This document shows positions 43,861 to 55,029 of a stretch of DNA of 64,000 nucleotides, piece after piece. The DNA comes from Takakia lepidozioides (taxonomy: Eukaryota > Streptophyta > Takakiopsida > Takakiales > Takakiaceae). A program made the position numbers and the translations under genes. The stretch covers positions 44,888,001 to 44,952,000 of the forward strand of contig CM060731.1 of NCBI GenBank assembly GCA_030704615.1, given 5' to 3'. The notes beneath the pieces were generated by a model that was not told where the DNA came from, did not search any database, and worked only from the letters and a program-made list of their open reading frames with translations. The stretch's first letter is position 1. The number at the start of each line of letters is the position of its first letter.

Positions 43861-45910
43861 GTGAACACTGTGTACGCAGCGGCCATGGCATCCAGCTCGA
43901 GTAATGCTGCTTCCTTTGAAGTTGAGGACGACTCGTTTGAAGCTGTTTTTCTGGGGGTTGTATGTGACCTGGCGTCGCCTGATGTGCTGAGGCCTTACGA
44001 CGGAGAGCCACCTGTGAGAAGGGATGCAGAGATCCCGCTTGATTTTCTTTCTGATTACTGGATAGAGAAGTTTGAGCAAACTGTTGTTGATGAAGCTCGC
44101 AAAGACACGCATTCTGAAGGTGAGAAGCGCGAGCAGCGTCGCAAGATCACTGAAGCCAAGCAGGGTGCTTTTGCTGGCAGATTGCTGCAGAGGCTGCATA
44201 CGAGAGAGATAGCCAAGCGCTTACCTCGCGTAGTCATCCGTGAGCGACTTGGACAGGGTAAGCTGCTTACTTGGCGTTCCCAAGTTTGTTGTCACCCGAG
44301 ATTGCACCAACAATCTTGAGAGCTTCCTACACCCCAAGGTTCCCAGTGGCTACCGATTTTGGGAGCTCGTTCGTGGAGGCAGTGCGGCGGCATTGACGAA
44401 CATTCGCCCTGCTTGGACTGCTGACTAGCCGGCTGACAACTTTTCGTGGGAACAATATGTTACGGGTGTTCCGCAACAATTGTTTTGTTTCTCTTCTCGG
44501 GACATTGTAATCTTCCCTGGTGAAAGCTTTGATCAAGAAACCATTGGGCTTTGCCAAGTACAGATTCCCACTGAGAAATATCCTTTACACTCGTTGGTGA
44601 TCAAGGAGAAAGTGGTGCGTACGGTGACCCGCGTTGCATTCTGGTTAACGGTAGCCCCAACACTCTGGCATTTACAGGGAGAGGCAGTCTATCTCAGTTA
44701 CAACCACCGCTTCATTTCTTCCTACACTGTCACGGATTGGGAGAAGAGCATGTTGCATCCTAGTGACAGGTGATTCTCCCTAGACGATTTTTGTTGCTAT
44801 ACTGAATGCTCACAAGAGCTAAATCTAAACTTTTAGAGAATCAAGCCAGTAAAATGGGAGAGGCAAAGGATGCTTGTGAACGAATTTTTGAAGCCACTGA
44901 GACTAGTACTGAGTTCAAGACTGCCGGGTCCTGAAACTCAGCCAAGTGTGGCTGCCCCATCTCATGTTGAACAGCAAATAGGTGAACCAGAGCTTGATGA
45001 CTTGTGCCATGCAATGCGCCTTATTTCTGACTGTCCTGCTTTGTTGGAATTGCTCCTTGCTAAGCGTGCTCAGAATGTAGTTGTGCCTTCAAGATCCCAT
45101 GAGACCCGCATGACGAAGCAACCTTATCTGGAGTACAAGGTGGGGCAAAACTTTGATAATTTTCTCACCTTTTTTGAGATGAGTGTGAAGATGAATGCAG
45201 TCCCACCTACTTTTGTCACAAATGCATTTCGTTTTTGTCTCAAGGGAGAGGCCTAGGAACTCTTCGAAGCCACTATCAAAGATCTGGGGGATGTGCCATG
45301 GTCTGAAGCTAAAGGTTTGGCTGAACAATTATTTCACGAAGAGAAATTGTCTGATTACTGTGTACCTGAGAGACGATACTAGGAGGGAGAAAGTATACAT
45401 AAGTACTATATTGATATACGTACAGCTGTGTATAAGACTATTCCTGTTCTCTCGGAAAGGCCATTGGCCATCAAGCTTGGCTTCATCCGAGGCCTGCCTC
45501 CTGCAGAGCAAGTATATCTACAACGAAACAAGTACTCCACCGGAAAAAAAAATGGTTCGGTTAATTGAAGAACGTTTGCGCACTAAAGCAGCTAAACGGG
45601 GAGTTGTACCCAAAATTCAACCTACCCATATGATGAGTGATGTATCCGAACTGGTGATGAGCTCTAACAAGGGAGAAGCCCTAGAGCTTCTTCCTACAGT
45701 GGTATGAGATGTGCAGGAAACAGTTCGACTTGAATTACAGGCCTTTAAGGCTAAGGCTCGCTGGCAAGCCCCATCAAATTTCAACCAGAGTGGTGGCAAC
45801 AGGGGACGCACTAACACTGGTGCTGGCTATCAAAATCCTGCAGCCTGTTATATTTGCAAAGGCAAGGATCATGTTACCAGATTTTGCCTTACCAAGCTGA
45901 TCTACCAGGT
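43861..45910 (+). pseudogene. gag region of the gypsy element, broken
   Basis: Frames 43861-44319, 44870-45256 and 45552-45707 belong to a structural polyprotein interrupted by stops. A retrotransposon-gag-like helix segment reads QNFDNFLTFFEMSVKMNAVP. A CCHC knuckle, CYICKGKDHVTRFC, follows at about 45846-45887. Confidence 0.7.
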
Positions 45911-46056
45911 ATGATTGAAAATTTTGAAAGGGCAAAAGATTAGAAGGGTAAGGCTCGTTTAAACGAATAGGGTCACTTGCTTCTGAAGGGACAGGTGATC
46001 GTAGAGTTAAACCTTCAGAACCCCTAACTACTGTTCATGTTTCTAACACATTCAGG

Positions 46057-46480
46057 TTGCTACATACTGAAGTGCTTAAACCCCGGAAGAAGCTACGTAT
46101 ATGCCCACTACTTACTCAATGTCATGTAGGCCATTTGTCTTTTTCTTGCATAGTTGACACTGGGTGCACGGTTTCTGCTGTTCCATTACATGTGGTTCAG
46201 GTGTTGGGTTTGAAACTGGTACCTGCCAAAGGGCTGGAGGTTATTATAGCTGATGGCACCAAGTATGAGCCTTTAGGACTTGTAACCTTGCCCATTGGTA
46301 TAGCTGGATAGGTGGTCACAGTGACTGGTATCGTCACTATGGGAGAACAATTTCTGATTGGCTTGGATTGGATGAGGGAAGCCAGGGCAAAAATCAACTT
46401 ACACACTAATGTCATGACCTTGAGCAATGGCAATGGTACCAGACACACTGTCAATCTGAACTCTGTTCCTATCATGGCTG
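46057..46480 (+). pseudogene. Aspartic protease domain of the gypsy element
   Basis: LSFSCIVDTGCTVSAVPLHV carries the active-site DTG, followed by VIIADGTKYEPLGLV. An in-frame stop at 46309-46311 interrupts it before GEQFLIGLDWM, the ILG-equivalent segment. Confidence 0.75.
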
Positions 46481-46654
46481 GAAGTTCCACTCGACATCTT
46501 ATTCAGATGAAGGCGGTTGCTCAAGAGGTTCGCCAAAAAGCTGGTAATTCATACAACTGGACCAGATTCTTTAATTTCAATAGTGACTCAACCACTACCC
46601 TCCTTCAATGGCATTTGCCTGAACCAGGTAAGAAGACTGGAGCCCCTCTTCCTA

Positions 46655-47025
46655 TTTCCACATTGATGACATTAATGTTTATTCTGCTACTTTCGATTCT
46701 CACCTCATTGACCTGCAGCGTGTGTTATGTCGTCTCAAAGCTGCAGGTCTCAAGGTTAAAGCCAAAAAATGCGATTTCTGCATGGCAGAGCTCAAATTTC
46801 TTGGCCACATCCTTTGTGGGGAAGGCATCAAACTTGATGTTAGCAAAATCTTATTTCACCGTGGAGACAGATCATCTACCTCTCAAAGCCCTTAAAACTC
46901 CTCGAGAATTGTCCGGCAGACTTGCTAGATGGTCTTTACTTCTACAAGGCTTTGAATTTGACATTGTTTACAAGAAGGGGAAGGAAAACAACAATGCTGA
47001 TGTGCTTACTCGGGGAGAAACCAAA
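46655..47025 (+). pseudogene. Reverse transcriptase / RNase H remnant with internal deletion
   Basis: The end of the RT palm/thumb (IDDINVYSATFDSHLIDLQR, then LKFLGHILCGEGI) runs directly into the end of RNase H (VETDHLPLKAL, then GRLARWSLLLQGFEFDIVYK, then NNADVLTRG). The catalytic YxDD block and most of RNase H between them are missing, a deletion that alone would inactivate the element. Confidence 0.75.
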
Positions 47026-47658
47026 ACGCCTGTTCCTTATACAACCCTAGATGACTTGGCTTGCATGCAGAATCCTGATCGTTTGCTGCCTGATTCACAT
47101 CCATGTGTAACCTTTTTGAGTTTGATGGATGAGTTACCCTATGCCCTTACGCCTGCTGGGGATCTCATCACTTTTGATGTTCATTAAGATGGTCACCTTG
47201 GTACTTGCATGTCTGGACTAAGTCTTCTTTGCTTGATCTCTACTGCCTGGTTACTACAGCAGTACCTTTTTCTTCTTCATGGTCAGGTGTTTTTATGGAA
47301 ACTTCCCTTAAGACCTGTACTTCATGACCAGTCTACCATCATAGATAAGCCTGATACATATGCGATGCAGGGTTCTATTATTTGAAGACCACAGGGGCGG
47401 ACACTTCTAATTACCTGCTATTAACCCACTGTTTCCTTGGCTCTGTGCATGATAGGCATGGATGACTCCCTGTTCGCAGCCCTTCTCCACAAGTGCAAGG
47501 CCAGCACACAACTCCTAGGTATTTCCAAGACACTTCAAAGGCAAGTTAACTATCACCTTCCCTGTCATGTGGAACGTGAAGGTAAATTGTTGAAGAACAT
47601 TGTCTTGGATGGCCTTATCAAAACCGTGGAGGTTCCTAATAGGAGCTAAATTCCAGAG

Positions 47659-48779
47659 TTGCTTGAATTATATCATGCCTCACCTTTTACTGGTCACTTT
47701 GGTGTGACAAAGACTGTCAAGCGTTTGCAAGAACTGTATACTTGGAAGGGTATGCATCAGGACGTTGCCTCATTTGTTTCTAAGTGTGTTGCATGTCATG
47801 CCAAGACATTGCTTCCTCGGGCTCGCGCTTCATTACCCATGCAGCCTATACCTGTCACTGGCTTCTTTGACAGGGTAGGCTTAGATCTTGTGGGACCTCT
47901 TAAACTCACCGAGAAGGGTCACTCCTACATAGCCGTGGCCACTGACTACTTCTCTAAATGGGTTGAGTTCCAACTTTTGGCCGCGAAGGATGCAGACTCA
48001 GTTGCACAGTTTTTCTTTGATGAAATCATTCTAAGGCACGCATGTCCTCTTGAGATACTTACAGATCAGGGTACCGAGTTCTGCAATCAGCTGATTTAGA
48101 TGATATGCTTCAATCTTGGGATAAAACACCGCACCACGACACCTTATCATCCCCAGTGCAACGGTCTAACTGAGCGATTCAATAAGACCATGTGTGCCAT
48201 TTGGAAGAGAATGGTTCTCTGTTGGGTGATTGAGATGTGGCTCTTCCAGTTTTGATTTTTGCTTATAGGACATCCATTCATGCAAGTACCAGGTATACTC
48301 CCTTTGAGCTTGTATATGGCAGACTTGCTCGCAGCCCTTTACATGACACTCCGCTGATTCCAGTTACTAGTACTGACCCCATTGATTGGGATTCATTCTT
48401 GGTTGAGGTGTCTGCTAAAAGGCAAAAGCTCCAATCTTCTGCCAAAACTAACATTGCCAAGGCCCAAGCAATTCAGGCTCGCAATTATAACCGGCGTGTG
48501 TGCTATTCTGAAGAATTTCTGCAGGGTCAATCTATGTGTGTGCGGCTCCAACAAGGGAAAATCATTTCCAAGGCTTCCAAGCGTATCGAGGGCCCCTATC
48601 TGATTACGGACGTTTTGCGGGGCAGACAGTTTAAGCTGCTCCCTCAACATCCCTCTGTCCCTCCTCTTCCCTACAATGTCCATCTTGATTCTCTTGTGCA
48701 TTGCAAATTAGTTTTTGATCTCACTTGTATTAATGTTGAGGGCTGTTGTGTTATTCTAACCCCTGGCCGTGCTGCATGA
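47659..48779 (+). pseudogene. Integrase of the gypsy element, frameshifted
   Basis: Zinc-binding HHCC region (HFGVTKTVKRLQELYTWKGM, CVACH), catalytic Asp in GLDLVGPL, second Asp in LTDQGTEFCNQ, Glu in CNGLTERFN. A TAG at 48097-48099 and a shift near 48230 break the frame. The C-terminal part continues at 48237-48779 (IFAYRTSIHASTRYTPFELV and an IEGPYLITDVLRGRQFKLLP segment). No chromodomain seen. Confidence 0.85.
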
Positions 48780-49165
48780 GTGCAGATCATAAGTTCATGC
48801 TTTTTGCTTTTAAAACTTGACCATGTGCAGTGGTGGAGCTGCATCAGTTTTTGTGTGGCTTGGCTTGACTTCACCAACTAGCTTTAGTGTTTTTGAATAG
48901 ACATCTGATTGTGAGAGACGATGAGAGCTCCGAACTGCTCTTATGAGCTTGCATCAATTGTATGGTTTGGGGTTTTTCCTGTTGGGGGTTTTATCCTTCA
49001 CCCACCTTGCAGGGTAAGGTTTTCCCCCACAGGTTTTTTCATCCCTCTCCTATTGGATGCCTAGTCCTACTTTTGAATTTGAATTTGGCTCAGTGGGCCT
49101 TGCATTGGTAAACTTTCCGAAGCTCGCTGGAGCTCACTTCTACTGGCGTGGGCGGGTCTTACATA

Positions 49166-49645
49166 TGTAAGGTGGAGTATTCCACCTGTTGCAGATGCTC
49201 TTTCTGTTCGTTGGCTGGATGAAAAGCAGGGTGGTTGGTGAAGATAATTAAATGAGCCTAATGTTAGCCTAGGCCTTGTCTCATTCCAACAGTAACCTAA
49301 TCAGACAGGGTGATTGCTGATGTGTGGAAGAAACTTAAAGAAATCCTGGTAGCCAATAAGAGGCCACCATTTGCCATTCTAGATTAGCCCTTTTCTTAAT
49401 ATAAAAAGCGGGTGGCTTATGCCAAACGCAGGATGTTTTTGGGTGATCAGCACTGTGTACTTGGATGTGCCAGGTAGTTGGATGATTTGCACTTGATACC
49501 CTTGCATGTGATTAGATTGGCCCACCTATGAGAGTCCTCTAGCGAGAGATCCTTCCCATCTAGCTTGGCGTGCTTTACTGGCTATTTCCCCCCTTGAGCG
49601 CCCAAACACACAGAGGAAAAGGGTATATTCCCCGGGTAGAGAAAT
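49166..49645 (+). repeat. 3' LTR
   Basis: Begins TGTAAGGTGGAG and ends near gtagagaaattgg. Differences from the 5' LTR are mostly transitions plus one single-base indel. Confidence 0.85.
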
Positions 49646-50530
49646 TGGTCTAACATCCTCAAAGACATGTTCACATTATTGTTACCACTCACCCCACCTC
49701 CTACCACAAAAAGTTTCATCAAAATCCAACTGCCAGATTTGAAGACTGTAAAGTGTAGAGCGAGGTAAAAAAAAACCCTTTCCCTTGACGTAATAGATGC
49801 CAAAAAAAGAAGTTTTTAGATCGCATTTGGGCAGCTTTAATTTATTTTTCTGAGAGTCTCAAGAGTGTTGTTTCCATTGTTCTCCTGGTATGTTCTCCCT
49901 TTGTAGTGACAAATCGGTTTCTAAATGTTATGGGCATCCATGTCTGAAAATTCTAAAAACATTCAGCTAAAGACATATCTTTTTCAGACTATAGTTACCA
50001 CCTTTTTTAAGACATTGCATAGGAAGCAAGGGCTGGGGTCTTACTATGGACTCAGGAATTGCCGCTTTTTGCAGCTCCTCCAATTTGGGAGCCAAAATTT
50101 TACCAAAGTTTGGCCTCAAAAGGTCCACCACAAAATGTACTAGCTGTGTAAGCACAACCATAACCCGACTATGTTTGAGCATGCGCTGAAAAGAAAAGAA
50201 ACCCAAGCCCAGCAGAAACTATCAAGGAAGAACTTAGAGGCTAGAGGGGTGAAAAGGGTCACTTGGAAATCTGAGAAGGACACGTCCATCTTTATTCCAA
50301 GGAAAACAACAAAGCAAAGGACTAACAGGATGCCTGTCTCACCCAGACCATCAATGCAGTCAGATTCAAACCCTACACAAGGCATTCCCCTGACTAGCTC
50401 TTATGCCTTTCCGAAATAAGGACCAATCAGACAATGACATTGCATTTTTAGGTTCCCTGCCCAAGGCTTCAAATAACACACCTATGTTATATAGCATGCA
50501 AGCCTAGGAGCAGCTTCACTACACTGTCAA
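49646..50530. other. Segment between two gypsy elements
   Basis: No gene recognised. The frame 50171-50419 (+) is Lys/Ser/Thr-rich (RGVKRVTWKSEKDTSIFIPR) and could be mobile-element debris. Confidence 0.35.
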
Positions 50531-50849
50531 AGATCATGTTGGTTGGGAGCTTCTCAAGACATAGGCATGGAATTCACTTACAAGTCCAAAGGCATCTGAT
50601 GCGATCTCAGGAAATTCAGCTGCATGCAAAACAACAGGTTCAGCAGAAGGAGTAGGATTACCCCTGTTTTGCCTTGCTGCTGCCTTCAGTCTCATGGCTA
50701 CAAGAGGTATCACCTCAATCTTGTGGTCAACTCCTCTTCGCGGTGGCAAACCGCTTGGTAAATCCTCCGGCATCACATCCTAGTATTTCTCCAAAATCCC
50801 CTTGATCCAATCTGGGCTCGGCTCCCCATCGCCTTCTCCCTTCACTTCT

Positions 50850-52460
50850 CTAATGTAAAGCAAAAATTGGGGCTTGTGTGCCTCCTCCACGGCCCACTCC
50901 CTTGCTGACAGAAGGTTTATTCGCCCTCCCACGGGTTTGGGCGTTTCCAACACTCGTAAGATTTTGCCACCATCCCCACATGGTAGCGTGACTACCTTTT
51001 TGTGGCCATCTATGACCGCTCCGGATTTGCTCAAAAAGGTCATCCCCAAAATGAGATCCACTCCATCGATCTCGCAAATTTGTGAAGTTCTCACGTCCTT
51101 CCCATTTCCCTAGTTGAAGAGGGACATCGAACGCCAACCTCGTCGCCAATTGCGGTTCTCCTTTGGCAGAACGTACCTCAATAGAGGCCCCCACGTCACT
51201 TGTCAGGAGTCCCAGCTTTTGTGCCGTTGCCGGTGTCATGAAGGAGTGCGACGCTCCTGTGTCCACCAACAATGACACGTTAGTTCCAGATATTATCCCA
51301 TCCACGAACAATAACTGACTCCCTTTACGTAAGGCGCCAGTTTCCTGATACAGTTCACAAGAAAATTTGCCTACCTTGCAAGTCCTGGCGACCACCGCTT
51401 CCACCAAGCGACTGATGGTATCTTCCGACAGCTCTGTGGTCGCCCGAGTCATGTTCAATTGCCGGGGCTTCGTGCACTTCTTGGCCATGTGCCCGGGCTC
51501 CCCGCAATTGAAACACACTCCATTAAAGGTCGCCTTCTGTCCACCATAAGCCGCTCCACCCGCTTTTCCTTTCGAAGCACCGGGTGCCGCCTTGACGTGT
51601 GAAGGCCCTCCCTTCGATTTCCACGTGCCATTGTCGCCGCGTGGCCTATCCCACTTCTTTTCCGGTCGGAAGGAGTCACCTTCCCGCCGGGTCTTCTTGT
51701 GGTTCAGCTCCGTACGGCCTTGTCTCTCACCCCTAGGGACATCCGAGAAACATTCAGCCTTCTCAATTGCCTCGTTCAAAGTCTTGGGTGGCTTCTCCTC
51801 CAACTTCCGCCTGGCCCATGGGGCCAGTCCCGCCACAAAGTTGAAGACCATTTCTGGTTCTGCCATGTCCGCGACTTCGAGCAACAGCACATTGAAAGCC
51901 TGGACATACCCCCGAATGTCATCTGTTTGCTTCAAATTCCTCATCTTGTCCCGGGCAAGCCAGGACGCATTGAGGGGCACAAACTGTCTCTTCATCAATT
52001 CCTTGAACTCACTCCAGTTCAAGGTTTCCGGGCTTGGACCTCGGTCTTGAAGGCGTTTCTGCCACCATTGTTGAGCATAGCCCCTCAAATAGGTGGGAGC
52101 CACTTCCACCCGATCCTCGTCACTCAACTTGGCCGCCCGGAAGTACTGCTCTAGCTCCAGGAGCCAGGTGTTGAGTGCCTTCCGATTTCGGACGCCCTCG
52201 AAGGTGCCGGGTTCCTTAGGCTTCACCTTAAACTTTACCTTAGTGGAAGTGGCATTAGCCGCCTTCAACACGTCTTTCAACGTCCCGCCAAACTGCGCCA
52301 ACAACCCTTCCCAAAAGGCTGCCGGCATGGGAGACATCTCTTGGTTTGTCGGAGCTCTCAAGGATTCCTCGGGCTCCGACTCCTCGGATTCCTCCCGCTC
52401 TTGAGTGGCCTCGTTTTCGGAAACATGCATCGCTTCCTCAAACGGCCGCCTCGGTGACAC
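50850..52460 (-). pseudogene. gag-protease polyprotein, frameshifted
   Basis: An open stretch of 536 codons. An acidic start is followed by the retrotransposon gag domain (TFEGVRNRKALNTWLLELEQ, AQQWWQKRLQ, WSEFKELMKRQFVPLNASW), a basic linker, one CCHC knuckle (CFNCGEPGHMAKKC), then protease with LLVDTGASHSFM. Near 51110 the frame is lost. The protease and linker continue in another frame at 51094-50780 (ICEIDGVDLILGMTFLSKSG), so one frameshift separates the two halves. Confidence 0.88.
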
Positions 52461-52575
52461 GTCGCCCCCATCGGGCTCACCAGGATCATCATCTTTGGGC
52501 CGTTCCGCTTTCGCTTCAGCTTGCCCGACCCCATGATGAGGCCAATCCCAAGGACGATCGCGTACTGAACTCTAA

Positions 52576-52587
52576 GCTCTGATACCA
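52576..52587 (-). promoter_or_regulatory. Primer-binding site, initiator tRNA-Met type
   Basis: TGGTATCAGAGC on the minus strand, two bases after the LTR end, is complementary to the 3' end of initiator methionine tRNA, the usual primer of plant LTR retrotransposons. Confidence 0.9.
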
Positions 52588-52589
52588 AG

Positions 52590-53313
52590 TGTCGCGCACC
52601 TCACTTCGGTAAGCTCCCCCTCAAGTCATAGTTACTCGCTTTGATGCGCGCGCCTGACTCCCAACCTGGCCGCCGGGCCAACTTGGAGCTTCGGCTGCTC
52701 ACCGGGGCATAACGGTCCCCCTTTGTTCTCCCAAAGAACCCTCCACCGATTTGGAACCAGCGGGAATTCCCTTTGGTAGTTGGCAGTCCGGAACAGCTCC
52801 CCACTCTTTGGTCGTTTTCCGGCTCGCTCGCTTACTCACTAGTTTTTGGTCACCAACGGGCTTGCACCGTTCTCGGGGTTACTACTCCCTATATATACTT
52901 CTGTAGTTGTCCACGGGGGTTTCACAACCAGCCATGCCATTTTATGGCGAACCACCACGAAAACCCTCGACTCCCGGTGATGAGTCGCGGTGAATCTTGG
53001 CCCACTCACCACGACCCCTATGGACCGTGATGAGTCCCAAGACTCCCCACGACTCCCACCACGAGGTCTCCGCCCCCATGGTGAGTCATATGCCACCCCC
53101 ACTAAGTCCCGCTAAGCTACCACCACCCCTTGTGGAGCCACCCCCACCGCAACCCGGTGTGCGGGGCTCCACCTAGTGAGCGCCTCCGCTTCCCTGAGTG
53201 CCTTGGGCGCTCAAGGGTGCTTCAGCCCCCATACCTATCGCTGCCGCTGCCCCCCACGGGGGCAGCCCCTCATGTGTCCCAACCCCCTGCCCTCAAGGCA
53301 AAGGGCCGCGACA
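52590..53313 (-). repeat. 5' LTR of the minus-strand gypsy element (724 bp)
   Basis: On the minus strand it starts TGTCGCGGCCC (53313) and ends GCGCGACA (52590). The perfect 7-bp terminal inverted repeat TGTCGCG/CGCGACA and the primer-binding site next to it fix both borders. Confidence 0.8.
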
Positions 53314-53405
53314 AAGTGCGTCTCCTATGTTGAGGCCCGAGTGCGACCTCTAAGGTAGCGTCTGCCGTTGGCCCAAGGGTCCAATGTCATCTAAGTCCAA
53401 ATGCA

Positions 53406-53492
53406 TTTTTTTTCCACGGAGCCTACGACCAGATTTGAACCGGAGACCTTTATCTTGATATCTCTCCTCTCGAGGCTCCAACCATTGTCCCA
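53406..53492 (-). repeat. Possible short tRNA-derived SINE
   Basis: On the minus strand an A-box-like TGGGACAATGG (53492-53482) lies about 50 bp before the B-box-like GGTTCAAATCTGG (53441-53429), followed by a run of eight A (53413-53406). No target duplication found. Confidence 0.4.
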
Positions 53493-54109
53493 GGAATTCC
53501 CACTTTGTTATTTTTCTGGAATTTCCAGCACTACAGCAAATGAGAGCCAGCCGCGCCCCCACGCCCCGCGCGGCGCTGAGCCCGCGGCGTTGTTTTGCGA
53601 CACCGTTACGATGCCCAGCCATCGTAAGGTGGCATGAAGGGGGAAAGAAGGCCCTTGCTGCGACGGATTTTTTTTTCTTGCGACGCCCCGACATCGGAAA
53701 TCCAAAAACAGTTTATTCTAGCGACGACCGAAGGTCGGAAGCTAGTTTAGCGTAGAGCAGGAATAGGGTGCCATAGTGCCACGTCATCGTAGCCACGTCA
53801 TCGTAGACACGTCATCGTCGTCATCAATTTCTTTGGAACCTGCCCAGAATGCCCGTGCGAAATAGGCCAATAGAAATCGCCGCGCCAACGTTTTAGGAAC
53901 TGCCCGCAATGCCCGGATCTTGATCTTCTTGAACCGCAGGAGCTCTGCGTTTTCCGCCATCATTCACCTTGCAAGCACAGGCATGGATAGCTGAAGGAGC
54001 AGGGATCGAGTGTGGGTCCAGATTCATAGATCGATCCGACATTATCTGACTACAGACACAAGCAGCACACACAACAGGTTATTGCCAGGCTGTGTTTCAA
54101 TCACTGCCT

Positions 54110-54460
54110 CCTATTAGTACCATGATTTGGTATTCTTCCTGATGTTTACAAGGTTCTTGCGAGTACTAGAGTCTGCCCTTGTTGACATGTATGTCGAATG
54201 TGGGAGCATGAACTATGCATGTCAAGTTTCAACAATATGGCAAAATGAAATATTGTCCCTTGGAGTTCAGTGATTGCAGGATGTGCTCTGCATGGGTGCA
54301 GCAGGGATGTTTTTGAGACCTACGAGCAAATGCAACTTGAAGGGGTAAGGTCGAACAGGGTCACGTTCATTTGTGTTCTCAATGCATATGCCAAATTTGG
54401 AGCCCTGGAAAATGACAAGCGGGTCCCTGCTGACTTTAGGAAAACTGTTGCACATTATAT
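54110..54460 (+). pseudogene. PPR gene remnant
   Basis: Scattered over frames: an ALVDMYVECGSMNYA-like start near 54175, then NEILSLGV, then VIAGCALHGCSRDVFETYEQ at 54270-54330 and MQLEGVRSNRVTFICVLNAY. These are degenerate 35-residue PPR units with at least two frameshifts, with no start and no E/DYW tail. Confidence 0.65.
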
Positions 54461-54591
54461 TAGCTTGGACACAATCAAGGCAAAAAGGTGAATGCCTGTT
54501 GGAAGTAGAAGAAAGTCAGCATAGGAACTAGTGTGATAAGTCTAGGCTGTATGAGTATCCTTGCTTATAGCTGCATTCATGAGGTGAAATC

Positions 54592-55028
54592 ATGGAAGCT
54601 TCGGACGCAGTCCTTGTGGCATTTGCAAAAAGTGGGCAATTGAGTCGAAATGATGCTTGTCCATGCGGCTCTGGAAAGAAGTACAAGAGGTGGGTTCTCG
54701 CTTTTTTCACAGCTCCTCTCATCTCTCTGCCCCATTCCAATGGGAGTGTTGTAAGGCGGAGAGAAGCAATGTTTCTGGCTACTTTATCTCACACTCTTAC
54801 TTAAACAGATGGATTTTGTGGCTAGATGAGTCAAATTTCAAACTTAAAGCAAAGCAAGTAGTACTATCAAACATCATGTAGCCTGGCAATAAGCTGGCCG
54901 TGCGGCATCTGTGGCTTGAACACTATCTTACAAGCAAAGTATGCTCCAAATAAATTGCCTATCCTTTACTAGACCATGACTGGTAAAAATCTCGGGAGTT
55001 CTGTTGCAGGTGTTGTGGGAAGTCATAA
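54592..55028 (+). CDS. Small SEC-C zinc-motif protein or terminal exons of a larger gene
   Basis: Exon 54592-54689 ends inside a codon (AAG AG|gtgggt). Exon 55010-55028 (after ttgcag) completes it as CysCysGlyLysSer and a TAA. The joined end has the SEC-C signature CPCGSGKKYKRCC, a zinc-binding motif first known from the SecA C-terminus. Starting at the ATG at 54592 the product would be 38 residues. Because SEC-C is usually C-terminal, missing upstream exons are equally possible. The motif is split by a 320-bp intron, which argues for a real spliced gene. Confidence 0.6.
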
Positions 55029-55029
55029 G

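Larger units (their letters stand above)
43187..49645 (+). mobile_element. Decayed Ty3/gypsy LTR retrotransposon
   Basis: Two LTRs (43187-43665 and 49166-49645) bracket gag, protease, RT/RNase H pieces and integrase in the order PR-RT-RH-IN, typical of Ty3/gypsy. The LTRs differ at roughly 13 positions in 480, so the insertion is not recent. Stops and frameshifts occur throughout, and most of the RT core is missing. No target-site duplication was evident. Confidence 0.92.
50534..53313 (-). mobile_element. Second Ty3/gypsy element, minus strand, truncated in pol
   Basis: Order on the minus strand: 5' LTR (53313-52590), primer-binding site, gag with CCHC, protease, and the start of pol (EDLPSGLPPRRGVDHKIEVI at about 50770-50710). 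The element ends abruptly near 50.5 kb without RT, integrase or a 3' LTR. Confidence 0.88.

Noticed and set aside
51592-52154. Two plus-strand open frames of about 150 codons
   Set aside because: They are antisense shadows of the intact gag frame on the minus strand.
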